DNA from: Halothece sp. PCC 7418
GTDB taxonomy: Bacteria > Cyanobacteriota > Cyanobacteriia > Cyanobacteriales > Rubidibacteraceae
Reading direction: 5' to 3'
Length of the DNA: 64,000 bases
Assembly: GCF_000317635.1 (NCBI RefSeq)
Contig: NC_019779.1
Span: forward strand, 682,001 to 746,000
The position numbers were made by a program, and so were the translations under genes. Below are positions 8,152 through 18,020 of this stretch, one piece after another. The notes beneath the pieces are model-generated. The model saw only the letters and a program-made list of their open reading frames with translations, did no database searches and was not told the DNA's origin. Every line of letters starts with the position of its first letter. Position 1 is the stretch's first letter.

Positions 8152-9894
8152 ATGTGCAATTACTCTCAGTCTCAGAAAGCCCAGTTTTGGATCATTCCCC
8201 GTCAGCTTTGTTCTGCTGGCTCTGTGTTAATGCTTTTGACCTTTGCTCCTCTTGCCCTTGCTCAAACGGACGCAGGCGATGTCAACCCTCCCTCTACTGC
8301 CCCCCTAGAAGAGTTGCAACCCCGTCCCTTGCCACCCCCAGAGGAACTGTTTTCGCCTCCCTCTGCCCCAGAAGCGGTTTCCGAAGCTGAAATTCCTCGT
8401 ACCCTAACCATTAATGCCTTTAGGGTTGTGGGAAGTACAGTTTTTTCCGATGAAGAATTGACTGCCCTCCTTGTTCCCTATACCAATCGTCCGCTAAGGT
8501 TCAGTGAACTGCTACAAGCCCGCAACGCAATCACGAACTACTATCTGCGCCAAGGCTATGTCACTTCAGGGGCAATTCTTCCGCCTCAGAAACTCACTGA
8601 GGGGATAGTAACAATCCAAGTGATTGAAGGAAAAGTAGAGGAAATTGTGGTGAAGGTTGAAGGACGGTTAAATCCTGACTATATTCGCGATCGCGCTGCC
8701 TTGGCTGCGAAAACCCCATTACAAATTGATGAATTACAATCAGCACTCCAATTATTAGAACTTGACCCCGGCATTGCTTCCATTTCCGCAGAATTATCCG
8801 CCACTCCCGAAGTCGGAAAGAATTTACTGACCATTCAAGTAGAAACCGCAGATACCTTTGCTCTCGACTTGCTAGTTGATAACGGACGTTCTCCCAGTGT
8901 GGGGACAGTAAGACGGCAAGCCTCTCTAACCGAAAGTAATCTTTTGGGCTATGGCGATGAAGCCTTTCTTAGCTATACCAACACCGATGGCAGTGATGCT
9001 TTTGAAGTGAGCTATCGTCTGCCAGTTAACCCTCGTCATGGCAATCTCAGTTTTGCTTACGGGCGAACCCACAGTGAAGTCATTGAAGATCCGTTTACTC
9101 CCCTAGATATTCAATCGGATTATCGCTATTACGAAATCAGTTTCTATCAGCCAGTGATTTTAACTCCCACTCAAGAATTAACACTAGGAATTACTGCTTC
9201 TCGCCAAGAAAGCGAAAACTTCTTATTTGAGGATCAACCGTTTCCTCTCTCGGTGGGATCGGATGCGGAAGGAGAAACAAGAATTACGGCTTTGCGTTTT
9301 TCCCAAGAATGGATTCAACGAGGAGAAAATGAGGTTTTTGCAGCGCGATCGCAGTTTAGTGTGGGAGTGGATTGGCTTGATGGAACGGTCAATGAAAATG
9401 CCCCCGATACCCGCTTCTTCGCTTGGCGGGGACAAGGACAGTGGGTGCGACGTTTAGCAGAAGATGCCTTAATTCTAATTCGCAGTGACCTGCAACTGGC
9501 TTCCCAATCCCTCCCCCCTCTCGAACAGTTTGGCTCAGGAGGACTGGGATCGGTGCGGGGCTACCGTCAAGATGCGTTACTGAGTGATAATGGTTGGTTG
9601 GCTTCAGCAGAGGTGCGTTTGCCCATTCTCCGAGTTGATGACTGGGATAGTGTTTTGCAAGTGACCCCCTTTGTTGACTTGGGCATTGCCTGGAATAATG
9701 AGCGTAACGGTGAAAACCGCCCTCAACTAGACTCTAATGTCTTAACAGGAGTCGGTCTCGGTGTACGGTGGCAAACTGGCGATCATTTAACTGCTCGTTT
9801 TGACTGGGGAATCCCTTTAGTGGATATTGACGATCGCGACGAAACCTTGCAAGAACAAGGGCTTTATTTTTCGGTTTTATACGCACCTTTTTAA
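8152..9894 (+). CDS. TpsB: ShlB/FhaC-type outer-membrane secretion protein
   Basis: The 580-residue protein has a signal peptide (LCSAGSVLMLLTFAPLALAQ), a Pro-rich linker, POTRA domains (about residues 80-235; TINAFRVVGSTVFSDEEL opens the first) and a 16-strand Omp85-type barrel. The conserved loop motif VRGY occurs in GLGSVRGYRQDAL (about residue 466), and the C-terminus ends YFSVLYAPF with terminal Phe, as expected for a barrel signal. It should secrete the TpsA at 2819. It begins 69 bp after the CHAT gene and probably belongs to the same transcript. The start at 8152 is the one that gives the signal peptide. Confidence 0.9.
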   Translation: MCNYSQSQKAQFWIIPRQLCSAGSVLMLLTFAPLALAQTDAGDVNPPSTAPLEELQPRPLPPPEELFSPPSAPEAVSEAEIPRTLTINAFRVVGSTVFSDEELTALLVPYTNRPLRFSELLQARNAITNYYLRQGYVTSGAILPPQKLTEGIVTIQVIEGKVEEIVVKVEGRLNPDYIRDRAALAAKTPLQIDELQSALQLLELDPGIASISAELSATPEVGKNLLTIQVETADTFALDLLVDNGRSPSVGTVRRQASLTESNLLGYGDEAFLSYTNTDGSDAFEVSYRLPVNPRHGNLSFAYGRTHSEVIEDPFTPLDIQSDYRYYEISFYQPVILTPTQELTLGITASRQESENFLFEDQPFPLSVGSDAEGETRITALRFSQEWIQRGENEVFAARSQFSVGVDWLDGTVNENAPDTRFFAWRGQGQWVRRLAEDALILIRSDLQLASQSLPPLEQFGSGGLGSVRGYRQDALLSDNGWLASAEVRLPILRVDDWDSVLQVTPFVDLGIAWNNERNGENRPQLDSNVLTGVGLGVRWQTGDHLTARFDWGIPLVDIDDRDETLQEQGLYFSVLYAPF

Positions 9895-10512
9895 GCGTTT
9901 GTCGGATCAATCCTTACTACGGCCCCAAGAAAACAAGGGATAAGTAGAGCGAACAGAAGATGATCTATAGCAAGAATTTTAATACTTTATATCATTTCTT
10001 AAAAAACTCTTCATCCTTTTTAAGTGATGCGACATTCAGCAAAATGGCTGAGGCACAGAGCACGTAAATATAATAGAATCCCAAGATGTAGTCAAAAATT
10101 TTGAACAATCTTTTATTTGTTCTACAAGTTTTTGATTGGGTTTAAGTGAATTAAGTAACCTCAAGTTCCTCAACTTGAATTTTGATTTATGTAGAAAAAA
10201 TCAGTGCATCAAAAGGATTTTTTAGCATTAAGGATGACAAACAACAAACCGAATACTAGAGCAGTTCTAATTCATTCGTAAAAACTTGATTCATCGATCT
10301 GATCTTTGCTTGTTTCCCCCCTTTCTAAGGGGGGCGAAGGGGGATGATTTACACTTAATTTAGGATTGCTATATGCCTCTCTAGAGCTTTGCCAAAAGTC
10401 TAGGATAATCTCCTAAGACCATTTCGAGGAAACCAATTTTTTATCAGTCGGGAGTGGGTTGTTCTTGTCATTTGAATTGATATCACTTCAGTTATGTACG
10501 GAGTCCAAAACG
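9895..10512. other. long intergenic stretch with gene remnant and G/C-tract hairpin
   Basis: It contains no intact gene. 10032-10110 resembles the leader at 15196-15270 (shared ACATTCAGCAAAATGGCTGA, a hairpin with stem TTCAGC/GCTGAA, then diverged but alignable AT-rich sequence). 10204-10260 is a DUF928 coding remnant. 10316-10345 is a C7/G6 hairpin of the kind dispersed in cyanobacterial genomes. The GGAG just before 10513 is the likely ribosome site of the next gene. Confidence 0.6.
10204..10260 (+). pseudogene. remnant of a second DUF928 gene
   Basis: The stretch encodes ASKGFFSIKDDKQQTEY followed by TAG. It matches, at about 46 of 52 bases by eye, the internal part of the intact DUF928 gene at 15741-15793 (ASKAFFSIKDDQQQTQYY). 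The upstream leader sequence is also shared, but the first part of the gene is missing. This is a decayed tandem copy with an internal deletion. Confidence 0.65.
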
Positions 10513-11772
10513 ATGGAACATCAATTCTTAAGTAGCATCATGGCGTATGCTCACCGAGACCAGACGGGATGTTTAGAAATTCAAAATTTGAAGCATCAAC
10601 AACAGTCTTGGTTTCTTTATTTTCGTTTAGGCAGGCTTTTTTGGGCAGGAGGAGGTGAACAGGAACAGCGAAGAATTTACCGACAACTGGTTAAGCAAAT
10701 GCCTCAAGATGCAGTGAAACTGCTACAACTACGAGAAGAGGTCAATTGGAATGCTGAATCAGCATACTATGATTTTATTGTTTATCTCTTCCAACAAGAA
10801 AAAATAAGCCTAGAGCAGCTGATTGCCATCAAAAATGACATCATCCTCGAAGTGCTGTTTGATCTTTTGCAAGTGGATGAGCAACAAAATCAACAGAACC
10901 ATACCTATGGTCAAAACAGCAGTCTTTATTGGCAATGGCATGAAAATTATCGCCCGAAAAACTATGTCCCCATTGCCAGAGAAGTAGCTAAATCTTCTGA
11001 AGAATTAGTGGCAACGGCAAAACAAAATTGGCAGCGTTGGCAAAATGCAAACCTAAATTCTTGCTCTCCCAATCAAGCCCCTGTCATGATTGATCCTGAA
11101 AAAATTCGAGCAAGCACTGCTGCCAAAACCTTTCAAAACTTGCAGCGATTGGTGACTGGAAAACGATCGCTGCGAGAAATTGCCATTTCTACCAAGTGCG
11201 ATCTTGTCCCCGTCACCAAAGCCCTTTGGGAATACTATCAGCAAGGGTGGTTGCAATGGCAGGAGCTTCAGGATCTTGACTGGGAAAGCATCGCTCCGAA
11301 AAGGAAGCCTCAGTTGCCAACCGAAGAAACTTCAGGGAAAGAGAAGTATTTGATTGCTTGTGTTGATGACAGTGTACAAGTCACGGAAACCTTAAAAGCA
11401 ATTGTCCAAGAAAAAGGACATTCTTTTATGGGCATTAATGATCCGTTACGGGCAACTGCAACTTTGCTCAAAGCCAAACCAGATTTAATTTTTTTAGATT
11501 TAATCATGCCCAATACCAATGGCTATGAAATTTGTACGCAACTGCGTCGCGTTTCTAGTCTTAAAGAAATTCCAATCGTTATTTTAACGGGAAAAGACGG
11601 CTTGATTGATCGGATGCGGGCAAAAATGGCTGGTGCAACTCAATACGTGAGCAAGCCAGTGCAGGGTCAAATCATTCTCGAAGTAATGGAAAAATACCTG
11701 CCGATGTTTTTGAGCAATCAAGAATCCGAGGCTGTTTTTGCCTCTTCTGTTTCATCCTCGGTGCAAGTCTGA
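10513..11772 (+). CDS. PatA/PixG-like response regulator (DUF4388-REC)
   Basis: The protein is about 419 residues from the ATG at 10513, which has GGAG 9 bp upstream; a longer in-frame start at 10459 lacks a site. The N-terminal half is a DUF4388/PATAN-type domain (SWFLYFRLGRLFWAGGG). The C-terminal receiver (about 295-410) has acidic pair CVDDS, phospho-acceptor Asp in LIFLDLIMPNTNGYE and Lys in YVSKPVQG, so it looks phosphorylatable. PATAN-REC proteins act in cyanobacterial phototaxis and pilus control by contacting the motor ATPase. It precedes a chemoreceptor (11977), but no CheA or CheW is nearby, so its kinase is elsewhere. A diverged paralogue lies at 20792. Confidence 0.85.
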   Translation: MEHQFLSSIMAYAHRDQTGCLEIQNLKHQQQSWFLYFRLGRLFWAGGGEQEQRRIYRQLVKQMPQDAVKLLQLREEVNWNAESAYYDFIVYLFQQEKISLEQLIAIKNDIILEVLFDLLQVDEQQNQQNHTYGQNSSLYWQWHENYRPKNYVPIAREVAKSSEELVATAKQNWQRWQNANLNSCSPNQAPVMIDPEKIRASTAAKTFQNLQRLVTGKRSLREIAISTKCDLVPVTKALWEYYQQGWLQWQELQDLDWESIAPKRKPQLPTEETSGKEKYLIACVDDSVQVTETLKAIVQEKGHSFMGINDPLRATATLLKAKPDLIFLDLIMPNTNGYEICTQLRRVSSLKEIPIVILTGKDGLIDRMRAKMAGATQYVSKPVQGQIILEVMEKYLPMFLSNQESEAVFASSVSSSVQV

Positions 11773-11976
11773 TTCTAGGTCATTGAACCTGAGGTGTTAA
11801 CTGTTTCCGATCGGAATCAGCTGCATCGATCCCAATAAAATTCAATCTCTGCCTGAATCAACATTTCCTCCTGAACTAGCTCGGATTTTGCGAGGCTCAG
11901 AGGAGGCGATGCAGATCTTCTTGACAAAATTTCTTAATCCTCTTGAACACCCTAGTTTTAAACAATTTAGCGAGCC

Positions 11977-14900
11977 ATGGCACAAACTTCTCCTAAAAAA
12001 CAAACCAACGCTCAAAACAGGCAAAGCCCTCAATTGGCAGGTGCTTCAACAGCAAACAGCCAGCCAAAGAATCGCAAGATGCCTCTTCCCCCGAAAGGGG
12101 GGGCAAAAGCCAATCAAACCAAGTCTTCTTGGTGGCAAACCGTCGGTCAACGCTGGAATAATATTAGTTTCCGCAATAAGCTCGCCATCTTGGTTGTTGG
12201 TAGTGTTGCGGTTCCTGTTATTGCATTGGGGGAAATTCTGACCTTGGTGACAGAACGAGAAAAAGTCGATGACTTACAAACAGTTTTAAATCTGGGGCTC
12301 GATTTCTTGGAAAACGCCATTGAAAACGATTTGGAGGAACTGGAAGAAGAAGCGCAGTCTATTAGCCAGTATGCGTCAGTCACGGGTGCTAATCTGAATA
12401 ATCCCAGCGAGGCTGAGCAAGTCTTAACCAAAAACTTGGAACTTGATGCGGATGAAAGTTTTTATATCATTACGAATCCGCAAGGAAAAACCGTTGCTCA
12501 AAGAATTCTCACCCTTGACGAAGACTTTTCAACTTATCCTGCTCTTCCCGATTTTGATAGTTTTGCAGCAGCAGAAGCTGAAGAAGGAGAGGAAAACGAC
12601 GACGATGATGATGATGATGAAGCCTTTGAACAAGAGTTAGAGGAGATTTCTTTGCCCTTGGGCATTCCCCTTGGCGATCTGCCCATTGTGAAGGAAGTTT
12701 TGCAAACTGGAGCGGGAGTAACCAGTGTGGAATTGGTCAGCCATACGATTCTAGAACGGCTTGGGCTTGCCGAACAAGCAGCAATTGGTCTCAGGGGGCA
12801 AAACACGGAAGGCTTAGCCGAAGACAAAACGCCTTTCCCAGAAGGGACTTATGATATTGAGCAAGGACGGATCGGCATGGTTTTAATGAGCGTGCAGCCA
12901 GTGATCCGCAATAATCAGCTAGTGGGAACGGTGATTCAGGGAACGTTGCTTAACCGCAACTACGAAATTGTGGATGAAAAGAAAATAGAAACTGATGTCG
13001 CAGTTGCAACCCTTTTTGCTCAAGACTGGCGGGTGAGCACGAATGCCCCCTATAGCGATGAAACCACCCGCGCGATCGGCACACGAGCCTCTCGGAAAGT
13101 GGCGGAAACCGTTTTGAATCAGGGAGAAACCTATATTGGCGGGGCAAGCATTATTACCACTGAGTACCTAACTGCATACAGCCCCATTTCCAACCACAAA
13201 GGGGAAATCATCGGCATTGCAGCCGTTGGAGATCCAAAAACTTCTATTGACGCATCTCTGGCCAGATTAGCTGTGATTCAATATGGAACTGGGGCCTTGA
13301 TTCTCTTGGGTGGGGTTGGTGTTGCCTTCCTGATTTCCCGAAATGTCTCGAAGCCAATTATCCGTTTGTCCAACTTTGCCCAAGACATCGGCGGGGGGAA
13401 TTATGGGCTGCGAATGGAAGAAACCAATCGGAAGGATGAGATTGGTACTCTCTCCCAAGACTTGAACCGCATGGTTGCTAACTTGGAAGCAACTCAAGAC
13501 GAACTCCGTCAGGATGCAGCCGAATCCGCTTTTATCGGGCGCATTGCAGGGGCAGTGGTTACTGATTCCGAAAGTGCCAATACTGTCACCAATCGAGCCC
13601 TCGCGGAAGCCAGAGAATTAATGAAGGTCGATCGCGTGGTGATTTATCGCTTCCAAGAAGATGGCAGTGGTTATATTAGTAATGAATCTTCCGCTCAAGG
13701 GTTAAAACCAGCGCGAAAACAACAAATTAAAGACCCTTGTATTCCAGAAGCAATCCGTAAAGCGTATCTCCAAGGACGAGTGGTTCCCACCAGTGATGTG
13801 CTTAATGCGGGTTTCCATGCTAATCACCGAAAATTGATGGTGGATTTAGAGATCAAGGCAAATTTAGTTGTCCCAATCGTGATCCGAGAAAGTTTGTATG
13901 GACTATTAATTGCCCACAAGTGTTATGAAACCCACGAATGGCAAGACCGAGAAATTAACTTCCTGCAACGACTCTCCCAAGAAATTAGTCGGGTTTTAGA
14001 ACGATCGCGCTTACTGCAAGAGTTACAAACCTCAGAGGAACAACAGCGCCAAGAGAAAGAAAAACTGCAACGGCGGGCTCTAGATCTCTTAATGCAGGTT
14101 GACCCAGTTAGTAAAGGGGATTTGACGATTAATGCCAGTGTGACCGAAGACGAAATTGGAACCGTTGCCGACTCTTATAACTCCACCATCGAGAGTTTGC
14201 GGAAGATTGTCGCACAGGTGAAAGAAGCAGCGACAGCAGTGGGGGATACCACCACCAAAAACGAAGCGCAAGTGCAGGCGTTATCGCAAGGGGCGCTCAA
14301 ACAGTCCGAAGAAATTGAAGTCGCCCTCCAACGCATTGAAGCAATGACCGAAACCATGAATGCCGTCTCGGCAAGTGCCACTGAAGCAGAAAGCGCGATT
14401 CAAAAATCCTCAGCAACGGTCAAAGCGGGGGATGAGGCAATGAACCGCACCGTAGATGGCATTGTTTCGATTCGGCAAACGGTAGCGGAAACAGCCAAAA
14501 AAGTTAAGCGACTTGGGGAGTCCTCCCAAAAAATTTCGCAGGTAGTGAACCTGATTGGTAACTTTGCCGACCAAACCAACTTGCTGGCCCTAAATGCCTC
14601 CATTGAAGCAGCCCGCGCAGGCGAACAGGGGCGCGGATTTGCGGTGGTTGCTGATGAAGTACGGGCGTTGGCGCAACAGTCGGCAAATGCGACTTCTGAA
14701 ATTTCTAATCTGGTTGACCAAATTCAAACTGAAACCAATGAGGTAGTTGCTGCCATGGAACAAGGAACTGAACAGGTGGTCAGTGGGACGCAACTGGTCG
14801 AACAAGCCCGAGGCAACCTGAACCAAATCGCTGAGGTATCGAACCAGATTAACGAACTGGTGGCAAAAATTGCCCAAGCTGCGAAAACCCAGTCTGTGGA

Positions 14901-15072
14901 CTCAGAACAGGTAAACATGACCATCAAGGAGGTTGCCGCGATCGCGCAGCAAACTTCGGAAAGCGCCCTGCAAGTGTCGCATTCTTTTAAGGAACTGCTG
15001 AAAACAGCGCAAAACTTAGAAGAGAACGTCGAACGGTTCAAACTCGAACCCGGGGATGGGAAACAGACTTAG
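11977..15072 (+). CDS. methyl-accepting chemoreceptor, HAMP-GAF-MCP (PixJ/PilJ-like)
   Basis: The 1031-residue protein has one membrane segment near residue 65-85 and another near 430-450 ([14 protein letters not shown]). Between them is an extracytoplasmic sensor with a run of seven Asp. HAMP follows (to about 505), then a GAF domain (about 530-690) and an MCP signalling domain with the hairpin tip [20 protein letters not shown]. The GAF resembles phototaxis receptors ([19 protein letters not shown]) but has ANHRKL where bilin-binding GAFs have Cys-His, so it should not attach a bilin. The DNA start near 11977 overlaps a possible older frame. No che operon accompanies it. It likely signals to pilus-based motility or surface responses together with the PATAN regulator upstream. 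Confidence 0.88.
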   Translation: MAQTSPKKQTNAQNRQSPQLAGASTANSQPKNRKMPLPPKGGAKANQTKSSWWQTVGQRWNNISFRNKLAILVVGSVAVPVIALGEILTLVTEREKVDDLQTVLNLGLDFLENAIENDLEELEEEAQSISQYASVTGANLNNPSEAEQVLTKNLELDADESFYIITNPQGKTVAQRILTLDEDFSTYPALPDFDSFAAAEAEEGEENDDDDDDDEAFEQELEEISLPLGIPLGDLPIVKEVLQTGAGVTSVELVSHTILERLGLAEQAAIGLRGQNTEGLAEDKTPFPEGTYDIEQGRIGMVLMSVQPVIRNNQLVGTVIQGTLLNRNYEIVDEKKIETDVAVATLFAQDWRVSTNAPYSDETTRAIGTRASRKVAETVLNQGETYIGGASIITTEYLTAYSPISNHKGEIIGIAAVGDPKTSIDASLARLAVIQYGTGALILLGGVGVAFLISRNVSKPIIRLSNFAQDIGGGNYGLRMEETNRKDEIGTLSQDLNRMVANLEATQDELRQDAAESAFIGRIAGAVVTDSESANTVTNRALAEARELMKVDRVVIYRFQEDGSGYISNESSAQGLKPARKQQIKDPCIPEAIRKAYLQGRVVPTSDVLNAGFHANHRKLMVDLEIKANLVVPIVIRESLYGLLIAHKCYETHEWQDREINFLQRLSQEISRVLERSRLLQELQTSEEQQRQEKEKLQRRALDLLMQVDPVSKGDLTINASVTEDEIGTVADSYNSTIESLRKIVAQVKEAATAVGDTTTKNEAQVQALSQGALKQSEEIEVALQRIEAMTETMNAVSASATEAESAIQKSSATVKAGDEAMNRTVDGIVSIRQTVAETAKKVKRLGESSQKISQVVNLIGNFADQTNLLALNASIEAARAGEQGRGFAVVADEVRALAQQSANATSEISNLVDQIQTETNEVVAAMEQGTEQVVSGTQLVEQARGNLNQIAEVSNQINELVAKIAQAAKTQSVDSEQVNMTIKEVAAIAQQTSESALQVSHSFKELLKTAQNLEENVERFKLEPGDGKQT

Positions 15073-15471
15073 GCTTGTCCCCCGAAGCGAAGGTCGGCGG
15101 ATGAGAGCGTCATTAGTCATTGCTCCTTTGACGGCGATCGGGTGCTCGTTCCTCCGATTCTGGAAAGGGATGGGCTTCCCGAGCACTCCTCGGTAACATT
15201 CAGCAAAATGGCTGAAGATTTTAGTACGTAAGTAACTTAAAATGAATCGTGTCGTTAAAAATTCTGAAAACGTCTTGATCTCACTGACAAGTTTTGGCGG
15301 TTGCTTCTCGTGTCTTCAGTGATTTTAAGTACACAAGTTTTTCTAAAAAGCAACTCAATCAATCCGACTATAATGGCTTGTCTATCGTTAATCTTATCAT
15401 GATTTAAATCAAATTTAAATCACGATGACACCAAAAATTTGCCCAACCTTCTATGTTATGGGAAAGATGCC
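15073..15471. other. leader region of the DUF928 gene
   Basis: No gene is seen here. 15196-15215 is ACATTCAGCAAAATGGCTGA, giving a small hairpin (TTCAGC/GCTGAA). The following 75 bp can be aligned with 10032-10110. The repeat copy suggests a duplicated promoter and leader. The AT-rich tract at 15390-15425 may hold the promoter, but I cannot fix boxes. Confidence 0.45.
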
Positions 15472-16185
15472 ATGATTAGGAAAATTTCTCTGCTGTTGCT
15501 ATTCTCAACTAGCTTACTCGCTAGTCTGTCCATTCCTCATGTTGTTTTGGCGGAAGTGGCTTTCAATCCTCCTGATGAAGATCAGCCCCGAAGCTCTAGT
15601 AGCGGGGGATCTCGCGGGAGACATTGCTCTGCTGATGCGACCGAAAGTTCCTCTGCTCTGATCCCGATTGTTCCTCAGGACTTTGCTGGTCTGACAACTC
15701 AGGCTCATCCGAGTATTTTAGTATATGTGGGAGAAACCACTGCATCAAAAGCATTTTTCAGCATTAAGGATGACCAACAACAAACGCAATATTACACCAA
15801 TGTTGATCTGCCCCAATCCCCTGGGATAATTCGGATTGACCTGCCAGAGGATGCACCAGAATTAAGGATGAACCAAACTTATTCTTGGTACTTTGCCTTA
15901 ATGTGTGACAATCAACTGCGCCCTGATAGTCCGATCGCAGCAGGTTATCTCAAGCGAGTTGCGTTAGACAATTCTCTGTCATCCCAAACTTTAGCCGAGG
16001 AAACCCCCTCAGTTAATCAAGCCAGTCTCTATGGTCAGGCTGGGATTTGGTACGAAACAGCAATGATTCTTGCTGCTTTGCGACAAGCTGAGCCAAATAA
16101 TCGCGCGATCGCGCAAGCCTGGGATCATCTCCTGACCACTGCGGGCTTAGAAGCCATTTCGACGAAACCGATTGTCACTCCCTAG
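15472..16185 (+). CDS. secreted DUF928 protein
   Basis: The protein is about 237 residues from the ATG at 15472, chosen because it gives a clean signal peptide (KISLLLLFSTSLLASLS, cleavage after VLA); a TTG at 15439 is possible but less likely. After a Ser/Gly-rich linker comes the DUF928 domain: LVYVGETTASKAFFSIKD, GIIRIDLP and SWYFALMC with paired Cys (RHCSADA and LMCDNQ). Function is unknown. In cyanobacteria DUF928 genes often neighbour CHASE2, CHAT and haemagglutinin genes, as here. The CHASE2 gene starts 26 bp after its stop, so co-transcription is likely. A periplasmic partner for the CHASE2 sensors is an inference. Confidence 0.8.
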   Translation: MIRKISLLLLFSTSLLASLSIPHVVLAEVAFNPPDEDQPRSSSSGGSRGRHCSADATESSSALIPIVPQDFAGLTTQAHPSILVYVGETTASKAFFSIKDDQQQTQYYTNVDLPQSPGIIRIDLPEDAPELRMNQTYSWYFALMCDNQLRPDSPIAAGYLKRVALDNSLSSQTLAEETPSVNQASLYGQAGIWYETAMILAALRQAEPNNRAIAQAWDHLLTTAGLEAISTKPIVTP

Positions 16186-16211
16186 GGAGCGAGTTGTTAA
16201 ACTCATCCGAT

Positions 16212-18020
16212 ATGAAATATTTTTCACCGATCACTCATTTATTCCGTTCTCAAGGCGTTTTAACCACTGCCTTTGGGATTTCTGCCTTGGTCATCTTAGG
16301 AAGCCTAGCGGGGTTATTTCAAGGGGCAGAGTTAGTGATGTTTGATTGGTTAATTCGTCGTCGCCCAACGGAACCGATTGATCCTCGCATTGTTATTGTT
16401 GAACTGAGTGAGCCAGATTTGGAATACCTGAACAGTTGGCCGATTACTGACGGTCAACTTGCCCAACTGTTACGCCAGATTAATCAACAAGACCCTGTGG
16501 TTGTCGGTTTGGATCTGTATCGGGATCTACCGACGGGAAGAGGACGGAAAGCCTTGAATCAAACCTTTCGTTCCATGCCCAATTTATATGGTGTAGAAAA
16601 GGGGATCAAGGTAAGGGTTAAAGCAAATCCTACTTTAGAAGAACTCAATCAAGTCACTTTAGCTGATGTTATTCATGATTCTGATGGTAAAGTGCGCCGA
16701 GCTTTACTGGCTGTGAAACAAGACAATCAGCAAAAATTAGCTTTGGGGACGCAGTTGGCTTTAACCTATCTCGAAGCCCAAGGGGTAGAAATGAAAAATA
16801 TTCCCAGTTCTCCCATGGGACTTTGGAGAAAACGGTTACTGCCGTTTAACCAAGAAGACAATACCAAGATTCAACTAGGTCAAGCGGTTTTAACGCCCCT
16901 GCATCGTAATGATGGCGGTTATATCAACATGGACAATGGGGGATATCAAATTCTGATCAATTATCGGGGCTTAGAGTTTGAGACAGTTTCTGTGCGGGAT
17001 GTTTTGGAAAATGATCTTCCCTCAGATATTTTTACAGATAAAATCGTTTTGATTGGGGCTGGCGCTCCGAGTTTGAACGATTTATTCAGCACCCCTTATG
17101 TTACAGAGGATTCCCTGGTCCCTGGGGTGATTATCCACGCCAATATTACCAGCCAATTGCTGAGTGCTGCCCTTGACAATCGCCCTTTGATCCGAGTGCT
17201 GCCAGACCCCCTAGAATGGCTGTGGATTGCTTGCTGTACGGTTTTTGGGGCGAAGATTACCTTGTATTTATTAACCGCCAGTCCGTTAACGAAATGGACA
17301 TATTGTTCCGTGGGGATGACGCTAGTGGGGGTACTGGTTTCAGGGATGGGGTTAGTGGGAATGACTTATCTTGCCTTGATCGGGGGGTGGTGGTTGCCTG
17401 GAGTGACTCCTTTAGTCGGGCTGTTCACGGCTGCGACAGTGGTAGCAGCTTATACAGCGCGAGATTTACAACGCTTAGCGGTGATGGATGGCTTAACCGA
17501 GGTCGCCAACCGCCGTTACTTTGATCAGGAATTTCAACGACGCTGGCTGCACAGTAGTGAGAAAAGGGACTGGTTCGGGGTGATTCTCTGTGATATTGAT
17601 TGCTTTAAGAAGTACAACGATACTTATGGTCACCAAGAGGGCGATCGCTGCTTAAAAGCGGTGGCGCAGGGGATCAAAAAGGCAGTGCGTTCGACAGATT
17701 TTGTGGCTCGTTATGGTGGGGAGGAGTTTGCGATTTTACTATCTAAAAGTTCCCCCGAGACAACGGGAAAAATAGCCGAGCGGGTGGGTAAAAGTGTTCG
17801 CGAGTTGCAAATCCCTCATGTCAGTTCGGAAACCCGTGCCTATGTCACTCTCAGTTGTGGAGTAGCAACCCTTATTCCCAGTTTGGATCAAGCCCCAGCG
17901 AGTCTGATTGCTTGTGCTGATGAGGCTCTCTACAACGCGAAAAAACAAGGGCGCGATCGCGCTGTCATCTACCAATTTCCAATTCCTGAGCAACTATCAA
18001 CAGGACGTTTAGAGCAATGA
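16212..18020 (+). CDS. CHASE2-GGDEF diguanylate cyclase
   Basis: The protein is about 602 residues from ATG 16212. An N-terminal membrane segment is followed by an extracytoplasmic CHASE2 domain (DPRIVIVELSEPDL, VVVGLDLYRDLP) to about residue 310. Three closely packed membrane helices follow (about 325-420), then a GGDEF domain. The active-site loop is intact (ARYGGEEFAILL), and an inhibitory-site RxxD (RSTD) lies five residues before it, so product feedback by c-di-GMP is expected. It should make c-di-GMP from GTP in response to an external cue. The stop overlaps the next CHASE2 gene (ATGA, 18017-18020), giving coupled translation of a cyclase and a phosphodiesterase. Confidence 0.9.
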   Translation: MKYFSPITHLFRSQGVLTTAFGISALVILGSLAGLFQGAELVMFDWLIRRRPTEPIDPRIVIVELSEPDLEYLNSWPITDGQLAQLLRQINQQDPVVVGLDLYRDLPTGRGRKALNQTFRSMPNLYGVEKGIKVRVKANPTLEELNQVTLADVIHDSDGKVRRALLAVKQDNQQKLALGTQLALTYLEAQGVEMKNIPSSPMGLWRKRLLPFNQEDNTKIQLGQAVLTPLHRNDGGYINMDNGGYQILINYRGLEFETVSVRDVLENDLPSDIFTDKIVLIGAGAPSLNDLFSTPYVTEDSLVPGVIIHANITSQLLSAALDNRPLIRVLPDPLEWLWIACCTVFGAKITLYLLTASPLTKWTYCSVGMTLVGVLVSGMGLVGMTYLALIGGWWLPGVTPLVGLFTAATVVAAYTARDLQRLAVMDGLTEVANRRYFDQEFQRRWLHSSEKRDWFGVILCDIDCFKKYNDTYGHQEGDRCLKAVAQGIKKAVRSTDFVARYGGEEFAILLSKSSPETTGKIAERVGKSVRELQIPHVSSETRAYVTLSCGVATLIPSLDQAPASLIACADEALYNAKKQGRDRAVIYQFPIPEQLSTGRLEQ

